Part shown: piece by piece, positions 22,778 to 33,703 of the stretch
Position numbering within the stretch: the first letter of the stretch is position 1
Layout of the letters: each line of letters starts with the position of its first letter
Origin: Spiroplasma chinense
GTDB lineage: Bacteria > Bacillota_I > Bacilli_A > Mycoplasmatales > Mycoplasmataceae
DNA length: 64,000 bases
Assembly: GCF_008086545.1 (NCBI RefSeq)
Contig: NZ_CP043026.1
Coordinates: 186,001 to 250,000, forward strand
Reading direction: 5' to 3'
Notes under the pieces: model-generated
Seen by the model: the letters and a program-made list of their open reading frames with translations, nothing else
Told to the model about the DNA's origin: nothing
Databases searched by the model: none
Program-made: the position numbers and the translations under genes

Positions 22778-22862
22778 CCGGAATTGGCGGAATTGGCAGA
22801 CGCACCAGACTTAGGATCTGGCGTTTTACGACGTGGGGGTTCAAGTCCCTTATTCCGGACCA
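22778..22862 (+). tRNA. tRNA-Leu (TAG)
   Basis: Acceptor CCGGAAT/ATTCCGG, loop CTTAGGA, long variable arm, CCA encoded. Confidence 0.95.
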
Positions 22863-22873
22863 TTAAAGAAACC

Positions 22874-22897
22874 AATCGCTTAAAAGCGATTTTTTTA
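22874..22897 (+). terminator. Terminator of tRNA pair
   Basis: AATCGCT/AGCGATT stem and T run. Confidence 0.75.
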
Positions 22898-22903
22898 TAT
22901 TTC

Positions 22904-22948
22904 TTTTATTTACAAGCAACTTATATTATAGGTTGCTTGTAAATAAAA
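22904..22948. repeat. Perfect 17-bp inverted repeat
   Basis: Arms 22904-22920 and 22932-22948 with an 11-nt loop, core TACAAGCAAC/GTTGCTTGTA. It lies just after a terminator and before a 190-base gap, so it may be a second terminator or protein site. Confidence 0.7.
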
Positions 22949-23136
22949 GAATATTAAAGTATTATAAATGTATATAAATATAAAAGAGAATATTTTTTTG
23001 AGAATTAATAATAATCAAAATTGAAAAAACATTATTTAACTCTGGCTATTTAGAAGTATAAACCATATAAATCTTATAAATTATTAATTACTAATGATAC
23101 TAATTTATCAATTAGAAACTAATAAGGGGTGATTTT

Positions 23137-23553
23137 ATGTTCTTTGTACAAGAAATAAATGGTGTTTTTAGAGTGCTTGACCAAACTGCAAGAATTTATT
23201 TTATGTTTGATAATTTGGCTGCAGCTCAACAAAAGTGTGCTTATTTAAACTATTATATGAGTTACAATATAGGCTCCAACTATAATAATATGCCTTTGTA
23301 TAATCCTCCGCCAATTATACCTGTGGTAACTTTATATCCTCAAGTTCAAACTTTTCAACCTCAACCTCAAATGCCCATGATGAATGCAGGATATGATTTT
23401 GAGGGCGGAATAATTAAGAATAATGAAAGTAAGGCGAACTTAAACTATGAACAGAATCTATTTTACAATAGCAACAATAATAGAGACATAAATACCTATA
23501 TAAGTGAGGTTGAAATAAATAAGTTCATAGAAAAATTAGAAGAAGATCTATAA
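23137..23553 (+). CDS. Hypothetical Pro/Gln/Asn-rich protein
   Basis: 138 residues. Residues 1-45 look folded and contain one Cys; residues 50-90 are rich in Pro, Gln, Tyr and Asn (PPPIIPVV, TFQPQPQMP); the C-terminus is Asn-rich, then helical and acidic. No signal peptide or membrane segment. AAGGGGTG precedes the ATG. It lies 72 nt before a lipoprotein gene. I do not recognise a family. Confidence 0.65.
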   Translation: MFFVQEINGVFRVLDQTARIYFMFDNLAAAQQKCAYLNYYMSYNIGSNYNNMPLYNPPPIIPVVTLYPQVQTFQPQPQMPMMNAGYDFEGGIIKNNESKANLNYEQNLFYNSNNNRDINTYISEVEINKFIEKLEEDL

Positions 23554-23625
23554 AAATATTTCAAATAAAATAAATTTAACAATTAAAAAGTATCAATCCT
23601 AAACAAACAATAAAGGAGTGAAAGA

Positions 23626-25341
23626 ATGAAAAAATTATTAAGTATATTATCAGTTATAAGTTTACAAACTGCCACAGTTTCAACTGTAGTGGCATGTAGA
23701 AAAACACCAAAAATCGACAATGTAGAGGATGAAAAGCCCGGGGAAGAAGAGTTAGACGATACTGCTGAAAAATTAACTCTAAGAAATGAATTTTTAACAG
23801 AAGCTAATAATTTAATTAGAGATTATATTGATGGAGTTAAAAGTGAATCTTTAATGAACACAATAGAGGCTGCATTAATTGCTAATAGTTTCATTAAAGA
23901 TGAAATTTTAAATCAACTACTTGGTGATAAAGAAACGGTTAAAGTTGATTTAACAAATGAACAAAAAAACCTTATAAATCGAGACATCGAAACTTCTCTA
24001 AAACTAGCTTCAAGTCTAAAACCACTTTTGGAGAACTTCAAAGAAGTTGAAAAGTATTCATTTTTATTTAATGGAATAAATTCAATTTATAAATCTTTTT
24101 CAATTGTAGACGATTTAGAAATAACTAAAAGTATTTCAGAAGATGAAAAAGAAAGCAACTATCTTGTTAGTTTTAAAATAGAGGTTGCATTAAACTATAG
24201 TTTTAATAATGTTACAGAAGATCATTTGTATTTGTCAGGAAATTTAAATTATAATTTAGTTTCTTCTGACAGTATATTTAATGCTCTTAAAGAATTAGCT
24301 TTGAAATTACCAAAATTAATTTATGAAGAAAACAAAGATTTTTTTGACCTAGATTCAGATATATTAGATACTAATAATCAAGCATTTTCTGCAAAAAATG
24401 ATGATGCCCTTTATCATTTTTCTAAAGCAGATAACAAAAAGAAACTAGATGATATAGTGAATTTACAAGCTAAAGACATTATTGGTGGAGGAGATGTAAA
24501 TGCTATTACTTTTGTTGCAAACTCTTCTAAAGTATTAGACAGGTTATATGGTGAGCAAAATATAGCAGCAACTTTAAGTGAAAAAAGTTTTGTAGAACAA
24601 GCCATAATGTTAAAGGACCATGAAAATATTACTGATCAAAGCAAAATAGAAGCTTTTGAAACAGATTATTCTAGTAACTTTGATAAAGACCAATTTAGAA
24701 GTAACGCCAAAACTATCATTTCCAATAATTTTGGTGTTGAATTAATAGATGAACAGAATAAACAATTTATTGAATATGGAAGTTTTGAGTTGAGTGATAT
24801 AGTTGTATCTGCATTTGGAATGGAGATAAGTTTAAATTCATTTAATTTACTTTACACTTATAATACTGAAAAAGTATTTTCACAAGAAGTTGTAAAGGCT
24901 TTAGAAAATCTTCAAAAATTATGAGGTATTGAAGAAACTAGCGAAAGATATGCTGCTTTAAAAATTAAAGAAAACGAAGAAAATTCAATTACAAAAGATA
25001 TTTGAGATTCATTTAAAGCGTATCCCACAAAACCTTTTGAAAAAATTAATAAAGATGTGGCTAAATATTATTCTCCCGCATTACAAGGAACAGCAATTTC
25101 AAGCATGATAATTGATAATGACAATGGTAAGAAAAATCCTTATGCAGAAGTGTGGGATGAAGGATTTGCAATATTCTATTCAGGATATGGAGAAGATCAA
25201 ATGGGTCGAAATGGTGGTTGAAAATTGGTGACAAAATTTGATGACATCACATTCACCATAGAAGCTTGAAATATTGAAGGTTATAAAGATTTCTTTAGAG
25301 GAATAAGAGGACAAAATACATTTATTATTGAAAGAAAGTAG
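23626..25341 (+). CDS. Large lipoprotein
   Basis: 571 residues with signal peptide and lipobox VVAC (Cys24), followed by an acidic linker (DEKPGEEELDD). AAGGAGTG precedes the ATG. Three or more TGA codons near the C-terminus are Trp. The rest is a mixed, charged domain of no family I can name. A terminator follows, so it is separate from the ABC genes behind it. Confidence 0.8.
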
Positions 25342-25350
25342 AAATTATTT

Positions 25351-25396
25351 AAAAATCTTAAGAACTTTATTGATCAAAAGTTTTTAAGATTTTTTG
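25351..25396 (+). terminator. Terminator
   Basis: An 18-bp stem with one G-T wobble (25351-25368 with 25377-25394) and a T run. Confidence 0.85.
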
Positions 25397-25410
25397 TAAT
25401 GCACTAAGCG

Positions 25411-27213
25411 ATGTTAAAAAAAATCCTAACTAAAGATGTCACAAAACCAAAAGTTGGTTTTTGGGTATTGTTCACTTTTTTGTGAAAAATACTCTTCCTT
25501 GAAAAATCCATAATAGTCATAAATGTTATTTCTTTAATTTTAACCTTAACTTTTGCAATTGCATTTCAAGCATTTGCAATAAACCAAGAAGAAGTTATTA
25601 TATTCTTTAATTTCTACTTTATATTTTATGTAACAGTTTTGTTATTTTTGTTGGCACTAAGGGAGTGTATGCATTTTTGAAATAATAAAGTTGAAGACAA
25701 AACTGTTATGAAGTTAGTTATATCAAATAACAGTAGAACAAAAATTATTGTTACATTTTTTGTTGTAAGTATTTTAATAATTTTTATATCCTTATTTTTT
25801 AATGCATTAATTATTGTTGTGGCAGATCTTATCAGCAATGGTGATATTAATTCGGTAATAATTTGAAACTGTTTAATTTTATTATTTTATGTTCCTTTAA
25901 TTTCTACAAGTTTATTATGAGCGTTGGTGGCAGCAATGATTTATATAAATAGAAATATAGCAACAATGTTGGCTGTATTGATATTAACTTTAAAGTTAAT
26001 ATCTTCGATACCTCAAAAATTTCAAGAAACCAAAGAAGAATCGTTATATATTGAGTTTAATAATGGTGTAAACATGTCTGTTTCTAAAGTGAAAAATCTT
26101 ATAGATTTACAAAAAAATATAAAAGAAAAAAATATTAGATATCCAAATTTATCGAAATATATTAATGATAGTTTTTTAGAAAATAAACTAAGCAAGGGTT
26201 CTATGTTTGCAAATGAAAAAAGTAAGTTACTAAGAAAAGAAATTTGAAAAGAACTTGGATTAATCAATGAAACTAAAGATTTTACAGTTACTTTAAAAAA
26301 CCAAGTTATAGAAAGATTGCCAAGAGGTTGATCTAACTGATCGGTTGGAGATAGTGTTGAAATTAATGTTGTGGTAAAAGATGATTTTATGACTTATGAA
26401 AGTTTCCAAGATTTAGTTGAAGTAAATCTTGAACATCCTTATTATTTGGTTATTAAGGAACTTAATGAGTTTGTTCAATACATACAAAACTTTTTTCCCT
26501 CAACATATGAATTTAAAAAGAATTATATTGAGCAATTTGATGCGTTTATAGATGTGTTAAATCCTTGCCAGGATTTAACAAAAACTTGTGAGCAGGATTC
26601 GAGTTTTATAAATAATATAACCAAAAATTCTAAAAGAGCTATGCAAATTGAAGAATTAAAAACTATTTACCAAAATTATTACTTAAACATTTATGATGGT
26701 TTAGCTTTAAGGGTTGATGATGAAGAATTATCATTATTTATAGAAGAGGCGGTTTATAATCCCTTAAGATTATCGGTTAGAATTGTTGAAAATTACTTTA
26801 TTGATTACACTAGTGATTTTTATTCCATTACAAATCAAGAGGATGCAAATGTTGTAATGACAAACAACGCTGATTATAAGGAGTTCAAAAAAACCGAAAA
26901 CTTTAATTCTTGATTATATTTAATAAATATATTTTCATCCTCTCAATCGATATACACCTATTATTCAAAACAATCTAGCGAAAACTTTTGGTTTGAATAT
27001 AAAAATAGATCACATATTGATTTTTCTAAACAAGATAATTTATTTTTAACATACCCGAAATATAAAATTGAATTAACAAAACTAGGAACCATCCAAGAAG
27101 ACACTTATAAAAATCACCCTCCAATTTGGGGTTTTATGGTTGAGATGTTGGTCATCTCTCTATTCTTTTTGGTGATTTGTATAGTAAGATTCAATAGAAT
27201 GGATTTGAATTAA
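25411..27213 (+). CDS. Putative ABC transporter permease
   Basis: 600 residues. Five to six membrane segments lie in the first 210 residues, then a long (about 370-residue) hydrophilic domain, and one membrane segment at the C-terminus (about 575-595). Start ATG at 25411 has no strong ribosome site. Its stop TAA touches the ATG of the ATPase gene, so the two make a transporter pair. The layout resembles an ABC-2-type permease with a large loop facing one side. Substrate unknown. Confidence 0.7.
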
Positions 27214-28209
27214 ATGAGAAGAAAAGAGCACATAATAACTTTTAAAGGTTTTACAAAGAAGTTTAAAAATAATGTAGTAGGTCCAATTGATTTAGCTATT
27301 GAACAAGGAAAGTTTGTAGCCTTATTAGGTTCTAGTGGTTCAGGAAAAACAGTTATTCTTGACAGTATGATGGGTTTAATAAAAAAATATAAAGGAACTA
27401 TTACATTTGCAGGGTATAACAGGAAAAGAGCAAAATCGTATAAAGCAAATGCAAGTCTTGGTGTTTATCAACAAGTGGATTTTTCTTTAGAAACACTTAC
27501 TTGTTATGATTATTTAAAAATGAGATGTAATTACACAGGTTTGAAGAAAGAAAACCAAAAAGAGGTTCTAGAGTTTTGAATGAAATATTTTGATTTATGA
27601 GAATCAAGAAAAAAGAGAATACAAAATTTTTCCCTGGGAATGAAAAATAGAGTTAATTTAATTTTGTGTTTCTTGAATAACCCAGATATTTATATTCTAG
27701 ATGAACCTGGTGCCAATTTAGATTCAATGTGAAGAAACAAAATTAATAACCTTTTTAGAGAATTGAAGAGTTTAAATAAAACTTTAATTGTTTCATCGCA
27801 TAATATTAATGAAATTATTGATTTAATCGACAACTATATAGTTGTATATAATGGAAGTAAAATATTTGAGGGAAGTAAGGAAGAATTGAATATTTATACT
27901 AAGTACAAAATATTTCTCTCAGAAAAGTTTGATGTAAAAGAATTTAGAGAATTTTTGGATGAAAAAGGTATTAGAACTTTTAAATATGATGAAGAAGAAA
28001 TATCTATTATTTTTGCAACAAAAAATTTATTACAAATAAATTGGTCTTTTCTATATTTTATAAAAAAGGGAATTCCGATTATAAATGTTACTAAATTATC
28101 AGTTAATATGGAATCAATTCATAAAGCTTTGGAAGATCAAATATCTTTTTTGGGAGATGAAACTGGAGAAGTTAACCCTAGAAGAAAAAGGGTGAAAATC
28201 AATAAGTAG
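27214..28209 (+). CDS. ABC transporter ATP-binding protein
   Basis: 331 residues. Walker A GSSGSGKT, a degenerate signature FSLGMKNR in place of LSGGQ, Walker B IYILDEPG and switch His in SSHN are visible. A C-terminal extension of about 100 residues follows the nucleotide domain. It begins directly at the stop of the permease gene and should drive it. No lipoprotein partner is coupled in this operon. Confidence 0.88.
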
Positions 28210-28312
28210 AATTAAATTTGTTAAAAAAACACTAATGTTTATAGGGGCAAAATTTGCAAATAAATTAGTATAAAACAGGGAAGGTTGCTATAATAAATAG
28301 AGGTGATTTTTT

Positions 28313-29152
28313 ATGAAAAATAACTTAAAAGAAAACGTTGTAATCTTTTCAGATTTAGACGGAACAGCTTTAGCATCAAATCATGATTATAGTGATTTGA
28401 CATTAGAAACAGTGAAAAAAGTCTATGAAAGTGGGCATTATTTTATACCAATTACAGCTAGAAGTACAAAGGATGCTGTATTTCAACAAGGAATTAAACT
28501 TGGAATGGATAAAATGGGGGGAATTGTTATAGCTAACAATGGTACTCATATTTATGATTTTAAAGAAGAAAAATTTATAAGAGCTTTATACATTTCAAAT
28601 GAAATGTTGAAAAAAATTTTTGACGAAACTTATGGTAAGATTGGAAAGTACAAGGTTCATTATTTTTCAGACCAAACAACTTATGTTTACGGTTATGGAG
28701 AAAATTCAAAATACTGAAGTGATGTAATGCAAATGGAGTACAAAAAAATTGATTCATTTGAAGACATTCACGAGCCAGTTAATCATTTAACAATAATACT
28801 TGCAGAAAATGCTGATGATAAAACACGAGAAGAATTTTACAAAGAATTCGAATTTGTAAAAGACGAGTTATCAATCATTCAGTATACAGAAAGAGTTTTT
28901 GAATTAAGTACAAAAGGTATCAATAAAGGAGAAGCGTTAACAGCTACTCTAAAACACCTAGGATTGAATGAACAAAATACTTCAGTATTTTGTTTTGGGG
29001 ATGGTGTAAATGATGTTCAAATGTTTGAACAAGCAGAACACCCAATCGCCATGCAAAATGCTATTGATGAAGTAAAAAAAGTTGCTCAGGAAGTAACTTT
29101 GTCAAATGACGAAAATGGAGTTGCTAGATTTATACTAGACAATATCCTATAA
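28313..29152 (+). CDS. HAD-superfamily (Cof-type) phosphatase
   Basis: 279 residues. HAD motif I is FSDLDGTAL, motif II lies near ITAR, and the C-terminal motif IV is FGDGVNDVQMF, with the C2B cap typical of Cof-type sugar-phosphate/nucleotide phosphatases. AGAGGTG precedes the ATG at 28313. It is followed by trxA after 15 nt and a second Cof-type gene, forming a three-gene unit. Substrate cannot be read from sequence. Confidence 0.88.
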
Positions 29153-29167
29153 AAGGAGAATAAAAAT

Positions 29168-29470
29168 ATGGCAAAAATTGTAGAAACATTAGAACAATTT
29201 GAACAAGAAGTTGCAAGTGGAAAAACAGTTGTTGACTTTTATGCAGACTGATGTGGTCCATGTAAAATGTTAGGACCTATCTTTGAACAAGTATCTACTG
29301 AAACAGAAGGGGTAAACTTTATTAAAGTTAATACAGATTTACTACCAGAAGTTGCAGATAGATTTGAAGTTAGATCAATCCCAACAATTATCAAGTTAGA
29401 AAACGGAAATGAAGCAAATAGATTCGTTGGTTTAATGGGAAAAGACCAACTAAAAACATTTGCGCAATAA
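29168..29470 (+). CDS. trxA: Thioredoxin
   Basis: 100 residues, full-length thioredoxin. FYADWCGPCKM carries the redox Cys pair (about residues 28 and 31) and SIPTI the conserved cis-Pro. The Trp of the active site is a TGA codon. It is the general cytoplasmic thiol reductant and might also serve redox enzymes such as the nearby proline reductase, though nothing in the sequence ties them. AAGGAG precedes it. Confidence 0.96.
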
Positions 29471-29473
29471 TTT

Positions 29474-30298
29474 ATGATTAAATTAATCGCCTTAGATATA
29501 GACGGTACATTATTGGGGAAAAAGAAGAAAGTTTCTAAAAGAAATATTGCAGCAATAAATGCTGCAAGAGAAGCTGGAGTAAAAATCTGTATAGCAACTG
29601 GAAGAAGTAATGCAAGAGTTGAAGACATTGCAAAAGCCATTGGAATTACCAAAAACCAAGAACACTTAATTTGTTTAAATGGTGGAGGTATTTACAAGTA
29701 TGACGAAAACGAAAAATTGCAAACAGTTAAAGAAACATTGTTTTCAATTGATGAAGTAAAGTTTATTTATAATACTGCATTAGATGAAAATATTAATTGT
29801 TTTTCTTATTCAGAGGACACAAAAACCGCATATGTTATTAAAAATAAAGGTCCTTTTGTGTGGTTTATGAAAAAAATCACAAAGAAAAAAATTGAAATTT
29901 ATAAAAGAGATGAAATGGATCAAAGAGCTTTTAAAGTTATTACTTATGGTAATAAAGAAAATATTGCAAAAGCAAGAAAAGCATTTGAAACTAAAAAATT
30001 TGAAATGTTCTCTTGAAGTTATGTTTCAAACAAAACAGTAAATATAGAGATAAATCCTCCAGGTGTTGATAAGTTATTTGCGCTTCAAGAAGTTGCAAGT
30101 CTTTACAACATTAAACCTGAAGAAGTAATGTACTTTGGTGATGGAGATAATGATAAAAGAGCAATAGCTTGAGCAGGTCATGGTGTAGCTATGAAAAATG
30201 CTGCAAAACATGTAAAAGAAGCTGCAAAACATACAACAGATCATCATAAGAAATCTGGTGTAGGTAAAAAAATTGAAGAGCTAGTTTTGAAAAAATAG
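29474..30298 (+). CDS. HAD-superfamily (Cof-type) phosphatase
   Basis: 274 residues. Motif [10 protein letters not shown], motif II IATGRS, and motif [13 protein letters not shown] are all present, as in the Cof/YwpJ group. Its ATG lies 3 nt after the trxA stop. It is a second, divergent copy of the phosphatase type at 28313-29152. A palindromic terminator follows. Confidence 0.9.
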
Positions 30299-30318
30299 TT
30301 AAATTTAACTATTTTTTC
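30291..30318. terminator. Terminator
   Basis: AAAAATAGTTA/TAACTATTTTT stem overlapping the stop codon, 4-nt loop, T-rich tail. Confidence 0.8.
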
Positions 30319-30389
30319 TTTTATTTTTGAGGGGTATAAGAGGTTAAATTGTTATAATTAAGGTAAGAATAGTTAAAGGGCAGGTAATT

Positions 30390-31955
30390 ATGAGAGATAT
30401 TCAATTAAGTGACAAGCAAAGCTTATTATTTGAAGAAATTATCAACAAAGATAATGAAGTAGAAAATCTATGTAATGAATATCAATTATTAAAAGAAAAT
30501 TATAATCAAATATCAAATGAATTAAAACAACGCATTTTACAAGAAAAAGAAGAATTAAAAAATAGTGAAATTTCAAAGGTAGATAAAGATAGGCACTTAC
30601 AAGAAATTTCAAAATCATATAACGTTGAAAGAACTAAGTTAGTTTATGATATGGATAGAAAATTTGACAGTATAGAAAACCATTATAAAGAGCTTAGTAT
30701 TTTAAAAAAACAAAAAGATACAAGAATCGTATTAAAACTTATTAAAAATGAAATTAGAGAAATTAAGAAAAACTTAAAAGAAGAATTAAAACAAATAAAA
30801 GGAAATGAACAAGACAAAATCAAAAGAAATGAAACAATCACTGAAATCAAAACAAAATATAAGCCAAGAATTGAAGAGAAGATAACAGAGAGAAATAAAT
30901 TAAAAAAAGGTTTAGATAAAATAACTTTATTTTCAGTTCTTACAATTAGCCTTGTTGTTTTGATTGCTGGAGCATTGTGCTTGGATTACTTGGTTTATAT
31001 TCCTAAAACCAATGGTGGAATTAAATATGATTTTGGTTTAAAAGAATCAATATTTGCAGTATCAGTTTCTGGAATTTTAATTATCCTTTTAGGTGTGGTA
31101 GCTTATAGGTTGTTGAATGATAGTGAAAAAGTTTTAATGGCAGAAAGAAATCAAAATAGTTTCAAAACCGGAGTTGGTATAGGTTTTTTTACAAACTTTT
31201 TCGACACAATTGGAATTGGTTCTTTTGCACCAACCATAGTACTTTTAAGACTTTTTAAAGGATATAAAGAAGATAAAAGAATTCCTGGAATTTTAAATGC
31301 AGGTCATACTATTCCAGTTATTTTACAAGCAATTATTTTTGTTATTGCAATTAAAGTTGATATTTATACACTAATAACTTTAACTGCAACTACAGTTGTT
31401 GGTGGATATATTGGTGCATCACTTGCAAATAAGGTTAATGGTAAATCTATTAAATTAATCATGGGAATAGTTTTATTTGTTACAGCTATTTTTATGATAC
31501 TATCTCATCCAATGATCGGTGTTTTTGAAGGTGTTGGAAAAGCTAAGGGTCTTTCATTTGATGGATGAAAAATATATGTAACAGCGTTTATATTTTTAAT
31601 TTTAGGATTATTAATAAGTTTTGGAATTGGTCTTTATGCTCCGGCAATGGCTGTAATTACTTTGATGGGAATGGATGTAACTGTAGCATTTCCAATTATG
31701 ATGACAAGTACAGCATTTGTTATGCCTGTAGGAACTCTAAAATTTATGAAGGACAAAAATTATGAACCTAAAGTTTCTGTTGGAATAACAACGGGGGGAA
31801 TTTTTGGGGTATTTACAGCATTTGTAATAGTTTTTGTAGGTTTTTCAGGTCATACACAATTTGTAAATTACCTGCTATTCCTAGTAATAGCAGTAATATT
31901 CTATGCTTCAATCTCAATACTCTATGATTTTTTTAAAGGCAAAAAGATAGAGTAA
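30390..31955 (+). CDS. TauE/SafE-like transporter with N-terminal coiled coil
   Basis: 521 residues. Residues 1-180 are highly charged and heptad-like, predicted as a cytoplasmic coiled coil. The remainder holds eight or so membrane segments, including a repeat typical of TauE/SafE anion exporters: FFDTIGIGSFAPTIV in the first half and GIGLYAPAMAV in the second. AAAGGGCAGG precedes the start. It is a clear paralogue of the gene at 38957-40540, which sits in the proline reductase operon. Substrate unknown. Confidence 0.82.
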
Positions 31956-33074
31956 AAAACTTTAAACTTTTCTATTATTTTTGTACATTTTCATCTTTTT
32001 CCTGACGATAGTTACATTGGAGGAAAAAGATATGACAAAGAAAAGAATAAAAATAGGAAATGTATATTTAGATTTTTTTGAACTAGACATTGATTTGGTC
32101 ATAGAATTGTTAAAAACTAGAAATGACCCAGAAATCGATCATGAATATGATAAAGTTTTGTTGAATGAAAAATTTACACCAGAAAAAAGTGAAGGGACAA
32201 AAAAAGATATGAAAAAAGAGGTTAAAAAATTAGACCAATTCCACGTAGAAGGCATTCCAACAAAATGTTTGCCTTTTATTATGGAACAACTTGAAGCTAG
32301 TGAGTACAGATGGAATAAAAAACTTGAACAACTGAGTGCAGAACACAAGCAAGAAATTTATGAAATAAATGAAAAACATACTCTAGAATTAGAAAGACAA
32401 AGAAATGATTTTAATTCTAAATTCGAAAAGCAACAAAATGTAATTGACAATCAACAAACAAAACTCGATAATCAACAACTAGAACTTAAAGAACTTAAAG
32501 AAATTGTTTCAAAATTGATGTAGTAAAAAACTTTAAACTTTTCTGTTATTTTTGTACATTTTCATCTTTTTCCTTACGATAGTTATATTGGAGGAAAAAG
32601 ATATGACAAAGAAAAGAATAAAAATAGGAAATGTATATTTAGATTTTTTTGAACTAGACATTGATTTGGTCATAGAATTGTTAAAAACTAGAAATGACCC
32701 AGAAATCGATCATGAATATGATAAAGTTTTGTTGAATGAAAAATTTACACCAGAAAAAAGTGAAGGGACAAAAAAAGATATGAAAAAAGAGGTTAAAAAA
32801 TTAGACCAATTCCTTGTAGAAGGCATTCCAACAAAATGTTTGCCTTTTATTATGGAACAACTTGAAGCTAGTGAGTACAGATGGAATAAAAAACTTGAAC
32901 AACTGAGTGCAGAACACAAGCAAGAAATTTATGAAATAAATGAAAAACATACTCTAGAATTAGAAAGACAAAGAAATGATTTTAATTCTAAATTCGAAAA
33001 GCAACAAAATGTAATTGACAATCAACAATTAGAACTTAAAGAACTTAAAGAAATTGTTTCAAAATTGGTTCAAT
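31952..33074 (+). repeat. Tandem duplication, about 571-bp unit
   Basis: Copy 1 begins at 31952 and copy 2 at 32522, each with the same leader and ORF. The copies are nearly identical, apart from a few substitutions and a 21-bp deletion in copy 2 between short direct repeats (GAxAATCAACAA). Little divergence indicates a recent event. Confidence 0.9.
32032..32523 (+). CDS. Hypothetical coiled-coil protein, copy 1
   Basis: 163 residues. A basic N-terminal motif (KKRIKIGNVYLDFF) leads into an acidic helical region; from about residue 95 to the end it is heptad-rich coiled coil with a DNQQ repeat (IDNQQTKLDNQQLELK). GGAGGAAAA precedes the ATG. It has no signal or membrane segment. I do not recognise the family. 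It is duplicated immediately downstream. Confidence 0.7.
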   Translation: MTKKRIKIGNVYLDFFELDIDLVIELLKTRNDPEIDHEYDKVLLNEKFTPEKSEGTKKDMKKEVKKLDQFHVEGIPTKCLPFIMEQLEASEYRWNKKLEQLSAEHKQEIYEINEKHTLELERQRNDFNSKFEKQQNVIDNQQTKLDNQQLELKELKEIVSKLM

Positions 33075-33076
33075 AA
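32603..33076 (+). CDS. Hypothetical coiled-coil protein, copy 2
   Basis: 157 residues, almost the same protein as copy 1. Differences are one substitution (FHVE to FLVE), loss of the seven residues TKLDNQQ, and a C-terminus KLVQ instead of KLM. The same leader with GGAGGAAAA is present. A strong terminator follows directly. Confidence 0.7.
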   Translation: MTKKRIKIGNVYLDFFELDIDLVIELLKTRNDPEIDHEYDKVLLNEKFTPEKSEGTKKDMKKEVKKLDQFLVEGIPTKCLPFIMEQLEASEYRWNKKLEQLSAEHKQEIYEINEKHTLELERQRNDFNSKFEKQQNVIDNQQLELKELKEIVSKLVQ

Positions 33077-33106
33077 AAAACCACACATTATTAAATGTGT
33101 GGTTTT
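33077..33106. terminator. Bidirectional terminator
   Basis: A perfect 13-bp stem AAAACCACACATT with its complement, 4-nt loop; lies between convergent genes. Confidence 0.9.
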
Positions 33107-33590
33107 AATTTGCGTTTTTGAAATTAAATTGAAATTCATCAGAAGTTTTCATAAAAATCATATTATGGTGCTTGATATCCTCGGAATGTGAGTATTCATA
33201 TACCCCGATAAATTTATATTGACTTTTTTTAGATTTTTCAATGTATTGTGCAAATACTAAAAATTTTTGAGGTTTTTCTATCAATTTTAAAACATCTTTT
33301 TTTCTTTTCTTCTCTTTAACCAAAGCATTATACCGATGTATGGTTTTTCCGTCATTAGAAACTCAATTGTAATAACCAGATTCTTTTCATATCTCAATAT
33401 CCATGTTCTTTTCAAGATTTAAACAAAGTATTTGATAATCCTCATTTATTCTGTATCCGACCTTCATCATTGAAATACCATTTTTATCAGTAAAAAGTTG
33501 ACTAATTATATCAGCTATTTTTGGAAAACATATTTCATCGTTTGATGAAAGTAATTGTTTTTCTATAACTTCTCCTAAAGTTTTGGACAT
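33105..33590 (-). CDS. Unknown protein with an in-frame CGG codon
   Basis: 161 residues, no signal or membrane segment. The central part, with GYYNWVSNDGKTIH and KFIGVYEYS, looks like a compact alpha/beta domain, but I do not recognise it. AAGGGAG precedes the ATG. Codon 86 (33333-33335, reverse) is CGG, one of only three in-frame CGG codons I found in the window; it falls in TIH-x-YNALV, a context without Cys, so it is more likely an inherited Arg position than a redox site. It is divergent from prdC. Confidence 0.65.
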
Positions 33591-33684
33591 ATAAACACTC
33601 CCTTGTTCATTGTTATAAGTTAATTATACATTGGGATTTTTCTAAAAACTTTTTAAAAAAATAAAAATATTTCCAAAAAGCAAG

Positions 33685-33703
33685 TATAATAATTACAAAG
33701 GAG
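33685..33703 (+). promoter_or_regulatory. prdC promoter -10 and ribosome site
   Basis: TATAAT at 33685-33690 lies a few bases before AAAGGAG (33697-33703), which abuts the ATG. The spacing implies a very short leader, or use of a later start. Confidence 0.4.
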
